A stretch of 10,113 nucleotides of DNA, taken from the NCBI GenBank assembly GCA_021772195.1, contig JAJFML010000026.1, forward strand, positions 1-10,113, read 5' to 3'. The notes below the pieces were generated by a model that was not told the origin of the DNA, searched no databases, and was given only the letters and a program-made list of their open reading frames with translations. The DNA is from Chlamydiota bacterium. Lineage in GTDB: Bacteria; Chlamydiota; Chlamydiia; Chlamydiales; SM23-39. The position numbers were made by a program, and so were the translations under genes. Within the stretch, counting starts at the first letter, position 1; each line of letters starts with the position of its first letter. Shown piece after piece: positions 1 to 6,166 of the stretch.

Positions 1-86
1 TAAATAACTCCCTCACTTTATCTTGGGATGAGAGAATTTCAGATGGAGATGAGATCCTGTTCTTGACTCCTTTAGCTGGAGGATGA
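1..86 (+). CDS. moaD: MoaD/ThiS-family sulfur-carrier protein, C-terminal end only
   Basis: The frame that stops with TGA at 84-86 is open to the left edge of the window and reads ...NNSLTLSWDERISDGDEI LFLTPLAGG. The 'xDGDEIxxxxPxAGG' ending is the hallmark of MoaD-type ubiquitin-like proteins. Their C-terminal Gly-Gly is adenylated by an E1-like enzyme and then thiocarboxylated to deliver sulfur, classically to molybdopterin synthase. It resembles MoaD more than ThiS because of the acidic GDE turn and the T/P-P-x-A-GG tail. The 5' part lies outside the window, so the start and length are unknown. The stop codon overlaps the start of the following MoeB/ThiF-like gene as ATGA, so carrier and activating enzyme look translationally coupled. 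The piece is too short for an automatic gene call. The family call is fairly sure. The pathway (molybdenum cofactor, thiamine, or another sulfur transfer) is inference. Confidence 0.75.
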   Translation, partial: NNSLTLSWDERISDGDEILFLTPLAGG

Positions 87-1093
87 TGGAGTACTATTCA
101 AGGCAGATGATTCTTCCTGAGGTTGGGGAAGTGGGGCAAAAGAAACTATCTGCATCTAAGTGCTTAGTAGTTGGCGCAGGTGGATTAGGCTCTCCCGCTC
201 TTCTCTACCTTGCAGCTGCAGGTGTTGGTACCATCGGAGTCTGTGATTTTGATAGAGTAAGCATTTCAAATTTACACCGACAGACTCTCTATTCGGTAGA
301 TGATGTTGGAAGGGCAAAAGCGGAAGTTGCAAAAGGAAAACTTACGGAAAAAAATCCTCATATTAAAGTCATAGCGCATATTAAAAAAGCCTCGGAGTCT
401 CTAGTTGGTGCGTATGATCTCATCTTCGATTGTAGTGATAATTTTCAGACCAAATTTCTCTTAAATGACATTGCTTTTTTGCATAAAAAGCCTCTAATTC
501 GGGCAAGTATCTACCGTTTCGAGGGACAGATGCAGAGCTATCTTCCAGAAAGAGGAGATGCTTGTTTACGCTGTTCTTGGGAAGATGTTCCTGAAGAGGG
601 GTGTGTGGGCTCTTGTACTCAGGTAGGAGTGCTAGGTCCTCTTCCAGGATTTTTTGGAACGCTGCAGGCGATGGAAGGGATTAAATGGATTCTTGGCATG
701 CCTGTATTATCAAAGCTCTTACTATATGAGCTCACTTCTCATACTCAGAAAAAGTTAACATTACATAAAAATCCAGCATGTCCTCTTTGTGGCGCAAGTC
801 CTAGAATAACACAGATCGAACCATCTATGGAGCTTGAACGAGATAAAGTCGATCTTGATCAATATATTCTAGTAGATATTCGAGAAAAGGCAGAGGTTGA
901 AGAACAAGCCGTCACCCATCGAGCGGTTAAATATCTTCCATTAAGCTCTTTTAAATTGGATGTGCTCGATCCTAATTGCTCTTATCTTTTCTTTTGTAGA
1001 AGCGGAAGGAGAAGCCTTCATCTGGTCGGGCAGCTTAGAAAAGAAGGATTTAAAAAGGTCTATTCACTTATTGGTGGAATTGATCAACTGTAA
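83..1093 (+). CDS. moeB: MoeB/ThiF/HesA-type E1-like adenylyltransferase with C-terminal rhodanese domain
   Basis: It likely activates the C-terminal glycine of the sulfur-carrier protein encoded just upstream (acyl-adenylate formation) and passes sulfur on through its rhodanese domain, as in MoeZ/MOCS3-type fusions. Visible signs are: nucleotide-binding loop GAGGLGSP at residues 31-38; SNLHRQ at 62-67 with the ATP-contacting Arg; DCSDNF at 116-121; two zinc-type pairs, CLRC (161-164) and CPLC (233-236); and a Cys-containing stretch at 174-178 before GVLGPLPG, where MoeB has conserved Cys. Residues about 260-336 form a short rhodanese domain with active-site loop CRSGRRS (Cys305). At 336 residues it is somewhat shorter than typical MoeZ, and the rhodanese ends right after GGI. 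The start is ATG 83 or ATG 86. GGAGG at 78-82 abuts the first, so ATG 86 may be favoured. The upstream frame is closed by a TGA at 50-52. The true protein target is not shown by the sequence. Confidence 0.88.
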   Translation: MMEYYSRQMILPEVGEVGQKKLSASKCLVVGAGGLGSPALLYLAAAGVGTIGVCDFDRVSISNLHRQTLYSVDDVGRAKAEVAKGKLTEKNPHIKVIAHIKKASESLVGAYDLIFDCSDNFQTKFLLNDIAFLHKKPLIRASIYRFEGQMQSYLPERGDACLRCSWEDVPEEGCVGSCTQVGVLGPLPGFFGTLQAMEGIKWILGMPVLSKLLLYELTSHTQKKLTLHKNPACPLCGASPRITQIEPSMELERDKVDLDQYILVDIREKAEVEEQAVTHRAVKYLPLSSFKLDVLDPNCSYLFFCRSGRRSLHLVGQLRKEGFKKVYSLIGGIDQL

Positions 1094-1095
1094 AT

Positions 1096-2415
1096 ATGGC
1101 TAAAAACTTAAAACATTTTGTAATTATTGGGGCTGGAATATCAGGCCTTTCTGCTGCTTTCTATTTGCGTAAAAATTTTACCCATGCACGCATCACTATT
1201 TTTGATCAAAAAATGAGAGCAGGTGGGTGGATGCATACTTCCACAAATAAGGACTACCGCTTTGAGGAAGGGCCTAGATTTTTTAAAGGATCAAAGAGTC
1301 CCGATCTTTTAGAACTTATTTTGGATGCAGGTCTCAAAGAGGAAGTTGTGGCCGCTGATAATAAGTGTCTTCGAAGATACATCTATGCCGATGGAAAACT
1401 GAACCTTCTGCCAAGAAATCCGATCTCTTTTTTAGCGTCTCCTTTAACGAGGGGAACGCTCTTGCATATTTTACGTGAATTTTTTGTCTCAAAGAATCAT
1501 GCAGACGATGAGACGATCGATGACTTTATTAGAAGACGTTTTGGCTCTGAGAAGCTATCTCTTCTTTTTGACTCTTTTGTATCTGGTATTTTTGCAGGAG
1601 ACACAAAACGAATGTCGATGCGCGCATCTTTTCCCATTCTCTATGAGATGGAAAAGGAACATGGTTCTATATTGCGAGGACTTTTCAATCGCAAAAAATC
1701 AATGCCATCGGACATCTATAAAGAGCTTCCTTTTATGGGGCTTTTTACTCTTGAAGGCGGAATGAGCACGCTTGTGCAAAAGCTTAAAAAGGAAACCCAG
1801 GCAGAATTTCGTCTGGGAGAAAAGGCGCTTAGCATAGATTGCATGAAAAAAGAGATCGATGGCATACCTTTTGATCATCTCATAGTCGCAACATCTTCCA
1901 AAGATGCAGCTGAACTTCTTCCAGTCTTAAAGCCTTTGAAAAAGATCCGTACGCACTCACTTCATTTGGTAAACATGGGCTTTGACCAAAAGCTTTTGAA
2001 ACAAAAAGCTTTTGGCTATCTTGTGCCGCCAAAAGAAAAAGAGAGAGTTCTTGGTTGTGCATGGGACTCTAGTATCTATCCTCTTTCGCATCCCAAAGGA
2101 GAGGTGACGAGGTTAGGGGTGATGATGGGAGGTGCACACCATCCGGAGATCGATGATTTTTCAGATGATACTTGCATTGAGATTGCAAAAGATGCCATTC
2201 TGCGGCATATGGGGATCAAAGCCCATCCAGAAGCGGTGACAGTCATAAGAGCAAAAGGAGCTTCGGCTGAATATGGTCTAGGCCATGAGAGGTTGATTGA
2301 AGAGGTGGAGAGAGAATTGCCTAATTGGCTATCTCTTACGGGAAACTATTTAGAGGGTATTGCTGTTACTCACTGTATTAAGCGATCTAAAAAAGTAGTT
2401 GATAGTGTAAATTAA
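1096..2415 (+). CDS. hemG: HemG/HemY-type protoporphyrinogen (coproporphyrinogen) oxidase
   Basis: FAD-dependent oxidase of late haem synthesis, converting protoporphyrinogen IX to protoporphyrin IX (or coproporphyrinogen III to coproporphyrin III). The sequence shows an N-terminal dinucleotide-binding fold, FVIIGAGISGLSAA, with GxGxxG at residues 12-17; the flavin-family RAGGWMHT (41-48) and EEGPRFF (58-63); and a C-terminal FAD-contacting LTGNYLEGIAVTHC (about 414-427), which matches the GNYLxGV ending of the family. The length of 439 is normal. It is the HemY-like amine-oxidase-fold enzyme; chlamydial genomes usually label it hemG, although it is unrelated to the flavodoxin-like HemG of E. 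coli. ATG 1096 lies two bases after the preceding stop and has no well-placed Shine-Dalgarno sequence, so it probably depends on coupled translation from the moeB-like gene. Which porphyrinogen it prefers cannot be told here. Confidence 0.87.
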   Translation: MAKNLKHFVIIGAGISGLSAAFYLRKNFTHARITIFDQKMRAGGWMHTSTNKDYRFEEGPRFFKGSKSPDLLELILDAGLKEEVVAADNKCLRRYIYADGKLNLLPRNPISFLASPLTRGTLLHILREFFVSKNHADDETIDDFIRRRFGSEKLSLLFDSFVSGIFAGDTKRMSMRASFPILYEMEKEHGSILRGLFNRKKSMPSDIYKELPFMGLFTLEGGMSTLVQKLKKETQAEFRLGEKALSIDCMKKEIDGIPFDHLIVATSSKDAAELLPVLKPLKKIRTHSLHLVNMGFDQKLLKQKAFGYLVPPKEKERVLGCAWDSSIYPLSHPKGEVTRLGVMMGGAHHPEIDDFSDDTCIEIAKDAILRHMGIKAHPEAVTVIRAKGASAEYGLGHERLIEEVERELPNWLSLTGNYLEGIAVTHCIKRSKKVVDSVN

Positions 2416-2424
2416 AATTTTTGG

Positions 2425-2499
2425 TATTATTTACTTTTTATGCTAGATGGTGTATATTAATAGTGTATAGTTCTCACTATGTATAATAAGTAAATAATA
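2425..2499. repeat. 12-bp perfect inverted repeat spanning the promoter region
   Basis: TATTATTTACTT at 2425-2436 is exactly mirrored by AAGTAAATAATA at 2488-2499, with 51 bases between them. Inside lies a small hairpin, ATAGT-TCTC-ACTAT (2467-2480). The arms sit between hemG and the orphan 314-residue gene, and the right arm begins just after a TATAAT box. It could be a binding site, a cruciform or a transcript hairpin. The composition is very AT-rich, which raises the chance of accidental symmetry, but 12 of 12 matches is notable. Confidence 0.5.
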
Positions 2500-2511
2500 A
2501 CTTGATAGGTG
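2451..2511 (+). promoter_or_regulatory. Putative promoter and ribosome-binding site of the 314-residue gene
   Basis: A perfect TATAAT stands at 2482-2487, placing a start of transcription near 2493 and a leader of about 23 bases before ATG 2516. No good -35 hexamer is seen at 17 bp. TTAATA at 2457-2462 is a weak candidate with a 19-bp spacer. The hexamer TGTATA occurs three times (2451, 2464 and 2480), the last one overlapping the -10 box. AGGTG at 2507-2511 is the likely Shine-Dalgarno, four bases before the ATG. Confidence 0.45.
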
Positions 2512-2515
2512 TAAT

Positions 2516-3460
2516 ATGACAGGTCACGCATTTAAAGCGGACGTGATAGACCAGGTTTATCAATTGAACCAGGAAATCAGCCGTTTATCAAAAAAGGTTA
2601 CTCAAGAAAAACTCTCCTTAAAGCAGATTCATAAGCTTTCTGAGGAAGCAATCGATCTATTAAGGCTTGCAAGAGAGGTGTCTAAAGTCGCTTCAACAGT
2701 TTTCGCATTTCAAAACGTCATTGTAGATGGAGAAAAGCTTTTTTTAAAAATTGAAGACTTAAAAGAGAAGAGACGAAGAGAAGATCGAAAAAAAATTGTT
2801 GAATTAAGGGCAATAGACTCTAAGATCGAGGATTTTGTATTTGATGTCTTCTACCAAACACCTGAGCAAAATGAGACCTCTTTAGTCTCTCTCTATCAGT
2901 CTTTAAAAACCTTTGCAAAGTTGAACAGAAATTTATCTTTTTATCTCGATCACGCAATAGATAGCTCTTTTGATCGTCTTATCGATATCGATTTTCTTTT
3001 AAAATATCCTATTGCAATGGAGCTGGATAAAGGTTCTTATGAAGAGAATTTTATTCATCTCGTTGAAGATGTAAAAGAGGGATTCTTAAAAGACAAAAAC
3101 CGCGGACAGCTTCTCTTTATGCAGCTATCTAGCAAGCAAAAAGAGGGGATCTACAGGTCCGCTGCAAAACTCAAAAATTCATCCGATGGGAAAAAGACCT
3201 TTCATGATGATATGACCGATTTTGAAAGAGCAAGTTCTGTTCAGCTCTACCTGGATGATCTTGGTGCCCTTTTAAATATTGTGAAAACTCTGATCTATAA
3301 AGATGAAAGCAAAGCATTTTATGTGCTTGATCAATTTGGACCTAAAATTCAATCGGAAGTCGATCGATTTTATAAAGAGATCTCAAAGTCTGTATCTGAT
3401 GAGAAAGAGGCACTTGTTCAGGCGATAATAGCTGTCGTAGAAAACCAAATTATCGGCTAG
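2516..3460 (+). CDS. Hypothetical helical, coiled-coil-rich cytoplasmic protein (314 residues)
   Basis: I do not recognise a family. The protein is highly charged and almost wholly helical in character. Residues about 10-60 (DQVYQLNQEISRLSKKV and onward) and about 73-105 (Lys/Glu/Arg-rich, with EDLKEKRRREDRKK) show heptad-like spacing of hydrophobics that suggests coiled coil. The second half is mixed helical with aromatic residues (YLDHAIDSSF, VQLYLDDLGALLNIV). There is no signal peptide, membrane segment, cysteine or recognisable catalytic motif. Start ATG 2516 is supported by AGGTG four bases upstream and by the TATAAT box before it. It appears to be a single-gene unit, separated from hemG by 100 bp and convergent with the next gene. 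It could be a lineage-specific structural or host-interaction protein, but nothing in the sequence proves that. Confidence 0.8.
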   Translation: MTGHAFKADVIDQVYQLNQEISRLSKKVTQEKLSLKQIHKLSEEAIDLLRLAREVSKVASTVFAFQNVIVDGEKLFLKIEDLKEKRRREDRKKIVELRAIDSKIEDFVFDVFYQTPEQNETSLVSLYQSLKTFAKLNRNLSFYLDHAIDSSFDRLIDIDFLLKYPIAMELDKGSYEENFIHLVEDVKEGFLKDKNRGQLLFMQLSSKQKEGIYRSAAKLKNSSDGKKTFHDDMTDFERASSVQLYLDDLGALLNIVKTLIYKDESKAFYVLDQFGPKIQSEVDRFYKEISKSVSDEKEALVQAIIAVVENQIIG

Positions 3461-3494
3461 CCATATCGACTTTTTCTTGAAACAAGTGAGTTTT

Positions 3495-3538
3495 CTTTGC
3501 GTATCTCTTCGTCCTTTGCGACTTTGCGTTAAAAAAAA
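3495..3538. repeat. Iterated CTTTGCG intergenic repeat followed by an A8 run
   Basis: Within the convergent gap 3461-3582 the heptamer CTTTGCG occurs at 3495-3501, 3514-3520 and 3522-3528, with a degraded unit (CTCTTCGTC) at 3505-3513. The array ends in TTAAAAAAAA at 3529-3538. Units are 8-10 bases long. On the minus strand it reads AACGCAAAGTCGCAAAGG and so on. I recall near-identical AACGCAAAGGCGCAAAGAC-type arrays in intergenic DNA of many unrelated bacteria, where spurious translations give 'AKAQRRKDAK' peptides. No protein is encoded here. The rest of the gap (3461-3494, 3562-3582) shows nothing identifiable. Confidence 0.65.
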
Positions 3539-3561
3539 TAAAATAGATCTTAAAATTCAAG
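3531..3561 (-). terminator. Weak AT-rich terminator candidate for the dapL transcript
   Basis: Read on the minus strand, CTTGAATTTTAAG (3561-3549) can form a five-pair stem with one G-U pair. After a few bases comes a T-rich tract containing T8 (3538-3531). It lies 22 bases past the stop of the 202-residue gene. The stem is short and has almost no G-C pairs, so function is doubtful. Confidence 0.3.
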
Positions 3562-3582
3562 GTTGTAGAAAGGGTAATCAGA

Positions 3583-4191
3583 TTATTTACTGAGAATAAT
3601 GGGATGGATTTGATTTTGTAGAAGATCGCCAAAGCCATATCCATCTTTTTTAAACTGATTGGTGAAAGGGTCATTTTCATTGTAGATGTATCTCGTGTCA
3701 ATTTCGCCGTAGACAACGAGGTAGTAGATTTGATCGGGCTCCTCTAATAACTCTGAAAAGTCTACTTCTTTGTAAGGGGCGATATAGATGCCGCTTCCCT
3801 TTTTTTCAGGCTTGCCCATCTCTCCATCGGTAAGTCTTAAAAGGAGTCCGAAATTTGTTCCCTGATAGGAGGCGATCTTTCTCATTTTGACAGGTTGATA
3901 GAAGGGCATGCTTAAATCGTGAGAGGAGGAGATGACTTGATCAAAGAGAAGTCGTACGGGTCTTTTTCTTGTTAGCTCAGCTCCAATGCTTGCGAGGGCC
4001 TTTTTGTGGGTGATCTTGTGGAAAAAATCATTTTTTCTGAAGAGATCATGGCCATCTAGGAATGCCAAGTATTTCTCTTTGATGAGGCGGGCTGCTTGAT
4101 CTGCAAAAACTTGCTCTAGGAGCACTTCAAATTCAACTTGGCTGTGCTCTTTGTAGTAAGCGATATGTGATGAGCTTAATGTAGTGCGCAT
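3583..4191 (-). CDS. Conserved-looking hypothetical protein downstream of dapL (202 residues)
   Basis: Not recognised with certainty. It has no signal peptide, membrane segment or known catalytic motif. The N-terminal half is helical and charged (about residues 15-95, with EVLLEQVFADQAARLIKEKYLAFLDG split by short turns). The C-terminal half has strand-like stretches such as GSGIYIAPY and QIYYLVVYGEIDTRYIY, so a compact alpha/beta cytoplasmic domain is likely. Start ATG 4191 is chosen because GGAGG lies at 4200-4196, four bases upstream, inside the end of dapL. The two genes overlap by 16 bp, which implies one transcript and coupled translation. In Chlamydia a hypothetical gene also neighbours dapL as I recall, so it may be a syntenic relative. 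Any role in diaminopimelate or cell-wall metabolism is only suggested by position. Confidence 0.8.
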   Translation of the reverse strand: MRTTLSSSHIAYYKEHSQVEFEVLLEQVFADQAARLIKEKYLAFLDGHDLFRKNDFFHKITHKKALASIGAELTRKRPVRLLFDQVISSSHDLSMPFYQPVKMRKIASYQGTNFGLLLRLTDGEMGKPEKKGSGIYIAPYKEVDFSELLEEPDQIYYLVVYGEIDTRYIYNENDPFTNQFKKDGYGFGDLLQNQIHPIILSK

Positions 4192-5372
4192 AGAGCCTCC
4201 AATCTTTTTAGAGCTTGAGTAATTGTATTTTCACTTGCGAAAGCAGAAAAGCGTACAAATCCTTCTCCTGAGGGGCCAAAGCCGCTTCCAGGTGTGCAGA
4301 TAATGCCTGCATGTTCTAGGAGATAGTCGAAGAACTCCCACGATTTCATCTTACTAGGAGCTTTGCACCAGATGTAGGGTGCATCAATTCCGCCGAAGAG
4401 CGTGTATCCAAGTTTTTGAAGGCCATCTCGCAGTTGTTTAGTCTGTTTTTGGTACTGCACAATTTGGCACTTTAGCACCTCTTTCCCAGATTCAGAGTAG
4501 GTAGCTTCTGCTCCTCTTTGAATGGGGTAGGGAACGCCATTAAATTTTGTAGAGACGCGCCTTTTCCAAAGAGAGTGGAGGGGAATGTGTAGATCTTTTG
4601 GAACAACGGTGTAGGCGCAACCAAGAGATGTGAAGCCTGCCTTTTTTGAAAAACTGCGAAATTCAATCGCTACTTTGTTAGCATTCTCGATTTCGTAAAT
4701 AGAGTGGGGTGCATTCGATGTGATGAAGGCCTCGTAGGCAGCATCAAAGAGAATGATGGCTTTGTTTTTAAGAGCGTAGTCTACCCACTTTTCAAGAGCG
4801 TTCTTAGTAAGTGCTACGCCCGTTGGATTGTTGGGAGAGCAGAGGTAGATCACATCAACAGCACCAGATGGAAGAGGGGGGGTAAAGTTGTTTTCTTCTG
4901 TGCAAGGAAGATAGGTGACGCCTTCATAGGTGCCATTTTCACTTACTTCTTTAGACCTTCCAGCTAAAACTGTCGAGTCGATGTAAACAGGGTAGGTGGG
5001 GTCTGCGAGCGCTACGATATTGTTGGGATGAAAGAGCTCTTGAATATTTGCAGAGTCTGATTTTGCGCTGTTGGAAATGAAAATCTCGTCGGGAGAAATT
5101 TGATCGGAGAAGTCGTGCTGTGCAATTTTTTCCCTGAGAAAAGAATAGCCGCCTCCAGGGCCATAGCCGCGGTGAGTATTCGTCTCTCCTAGCTCAGAGA
5201 TAGCTGCGCACATGGCTTTTACGATCGGTTTTGCAAGAGGAAGCGTAACATCGCCAATTCCAAAATTGAGTAGGTCAGGATTTTTTAAACGTGCAGATTC
5301 GGACCTTTTTTCAATTTCCTGAAAAAGATAAGACATTTTTAGCTTTTGGTAGTGGGGATTGATTTCAGCCAT
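4176..5372 (-). CDS. dapL: LL-diaminopimelate aminotransferase, PLP-dependent
   Basis: It catalyses direct transamination between tetrahydrodipicolinate and LL-diaminopimelate with glutamate as amino donor, bypassing the succinylase or acetylase branches and feeding lysine and peptidoglycan-type precursors. The sequence has NFGIGDVTLPLAKP (36-49), RGYGPGGGYSFLRE (68-81), CSPNNPTG (178-185), FDAAYEAF (209-216), the PLP-binding lysine in SFSK (Lys243), and GSGFGPSGEGFVRFSAFA (362-379) with the substrate-carboxylate Arg374. The length of 398 is normal. Wording such as GDVTLPL, WVDYALKN and CAYTVVP resembles the Clostridia/Bacteroidetes/methanogen-like class rather than the plant/Chlamydia class. 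Odd point: the Arg normally eight residues after the PLP lysine is Gly251. ATG 5372 follows the family N-terminus (NPHYQKLKMSYLFQEI). No clear Shine-Dalgarno is seen. It is the first gene of a two-gene unit. Confidence 0.9.
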   Translation of the reverse strand: MAEINPHYQKLKMSYLFQEIEKRSESARLKNPDLLNFGIGDVTLPLAKPIVKAMCAAISELGETNTHRGYGPGGGYSFLREKIAQHDFSDQISPDEIFISNSAKSDSANIQELFHPNNIVALADPTYPVYIDSTVLAGRSKEVSENGTYEGVTYLPCTEENNFTPPLPSGAVDVIYLCSPNNPTGVALTKNALEKWVDYALKNKAIILFDAAYEAFITSNAPHSIYEIENANKVAIEFRSFSKKAGFTSLGCAYTVVPKDLHIPLHSLWKRRVSTKFNGVPYPIQRGAEATYSESGKEVLKCQIVQYQKQTKQLRDGLQKLGYTLFGGIDAPYIWCKAPSKMKSWEFFDYLLEHAGIICTPGSGFGPSGEGFVRFSAFASENTITQALKRLEALCALH

Positions 5373-5419
5373 ATTTTTCTGGGAAATTTTACTTAAAATG
5401 GCTTATTCTAGCTATTAAA
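5373..5419. promoter_or_regulatory. 47-bp divergent intergenic region between dapL and rnc
   Basis: Both transcripts must start in or near these 47 bases or inside the opposing gene. The region contains an AT-rich inverted repeat ATTTTA-CT-TAAAAT at 5386-5399. On the minus strand TAGAAT (5411-5406) could be a -10 for dapL. No convincing -35 boxes and no Shine-Dalgarno for either gene are visible. Confidence 0.35.
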
Positions 5420-6166
5420 ATGAACGCATACGAGAAATTAAAAAAACACCTTCCCGATATTGCAAGAAAGATCGGCTATGAATACAGCCAGCATGAGCAT
5501 CTTATGACGGCTTTTGTTCATAGATCTTTTATCAATGAGAACAGGGAGCTTCAACTAGAGCACAATGAGAGGCTCGAGTTTTTGGGCGACTCTGTTTTGG
5601 GGCTCTCAGCTGCAGAAATTCTCTACCATCTGTTTCCTGACTATCCTGAAGGGGTTTTATCCCAGCTTCGCTCACGGCTCGTAGATGCCTCTGCTTGCGC
5701 GCTTTACATGGAAAAGCTGGATGTTAAAGAATTTATTTTACTTGGAATAGGTGAGGAGAAGAGCTTAGGTAGGAGCAAATGTTCGATTTTGGCAAATGTT
5801 TTTGAGGCCATTTTGGCATCGATTTTTTTAGATGGCGGGTATGAAGAGTCAAAGAATTATATTGAAAAGCGCTTTTCTGAAGAGATGAGAGAGATGATTG
5901 AGAGTCCCTCTGGTAATTTTAAGGCTCAGCTTCAGGACTATTCACAGAAAAAATTTCAAAAACCTCCCGTCTACAAAGTGATGAAAGAGGAAGGGCCCGA
6001 TCACGCCAAGATGTTTCATATTGCGGTTCTGGTAGATGAGAAAGAGATTGGTGAAGGAACAGGGAATTCTAAGAAGGATGCGGAGCAAAAAGCTGCAAAA
6101 GCTGCACTTTTAAATATTGAGAGGCAAAGTGACGACGAAAGAGAAGACGATTTGGGAGTGCGCTGA
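5420..6166 (+). CDS. rnc: Ribonuclease III
   Basis: Double-strand-specific endoribonuclease that processes rRNA precursors and structured mRNAs in the cytoplasm. The N-terminal catalytic domain shows FVHRSF (32-37), the signature NERLEFLGDS (49-58) with metal/catalytic residues Glu50, Glu53 and Asp57, PEGVLSQLRS (76-85) with Glu77, and ILANVFEAI (123-131) with Glu129. The position equal to E. coli Asp114 is Asn126, a variant I also recall in chlamydial and Bacteroidetes enzymes. A double-stranded-RNA-binding domain follows (about 165-234) with the KKDAEQKAAKAAL helix. A short acidic tail (RQSDDEREDD) ends the protein. Start ATG 5420 fits the family N-terminus although no clear ribosome-binding site precedes it. 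It is the first gene of the rnc-radA-hemC-hemD overlap operon, and its last 38 bp overlap radA. Confidence 0.95.
   Translation: MNAYEKLKKHLPDIARKIGYEYSQHEHLMTAFVHRSFINENRELQLEHNERLEFLGDSVLGLSAAEILYHLFPDYPEGVLSQLRSRLVDASACALYMEKLDVKEFILLGIGEEKSLGRSKCSILANVFEAILASIFLDGGYEESKNYIEKRFSEEMREMIESPSGNFKAQLQDYSQKKFQKPPVYKVMKEEGPDHAKMFHIAVLVDEKEIGEGTGNSKKDAEQKAAKAALLNIERQSDDEREDDLGVR

Noticed and set aside
1475..1765. Plus-strand 96-codon open frame inside hemG
   Set aside because: It lies wholly inside a well-supported gene in another frame and has no motif of its own. The same holds for the other short frames inside moeB-hemG, dapL, rnc, radA and the membrane-protein gene.
1987..2015. Two nearby CAAAAGCTTTTG-type palindromes
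   Set aside because: They lie within hemG and are explained by Lys-Leu-Leu-Lys and Lys-Ala-Phe codons in an AT-rich coding sequence.
3470..3490. Possible hairpin CTTG-AAA-CAAG as a plus-strand terminator after the 314-residue gene
   Set aside because: There are only four base pairs and no proper U-run follows, so it is too weak to call.
3450..3716. Minus-strand open frame of 88 codons across the convergent gap
   Set aside because: It overlaps the 202-residue gene in another frame, and part of it is the translated CTTTGCG repeat (NAKSQRTKRYAKK). It has no family signature.
5386..5399. ATTTTA-CT-TAAAAT symmetry between dapL and rnc as an operator
   Set aside because: It is all A/T in the arms and short, and is expected by chance in such a gap. 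It is mentioned only in the description of the region.
5795..5799. Asn126 in RNase III in place of the metal-binding Asp114 of E. coli
   Set aside because: I recall Asn at this position in other chlamydial and Bacteroidetes RNase III proteins, and the remaining acidic residues are intact, so it is likely a natural variant and not inactivation.
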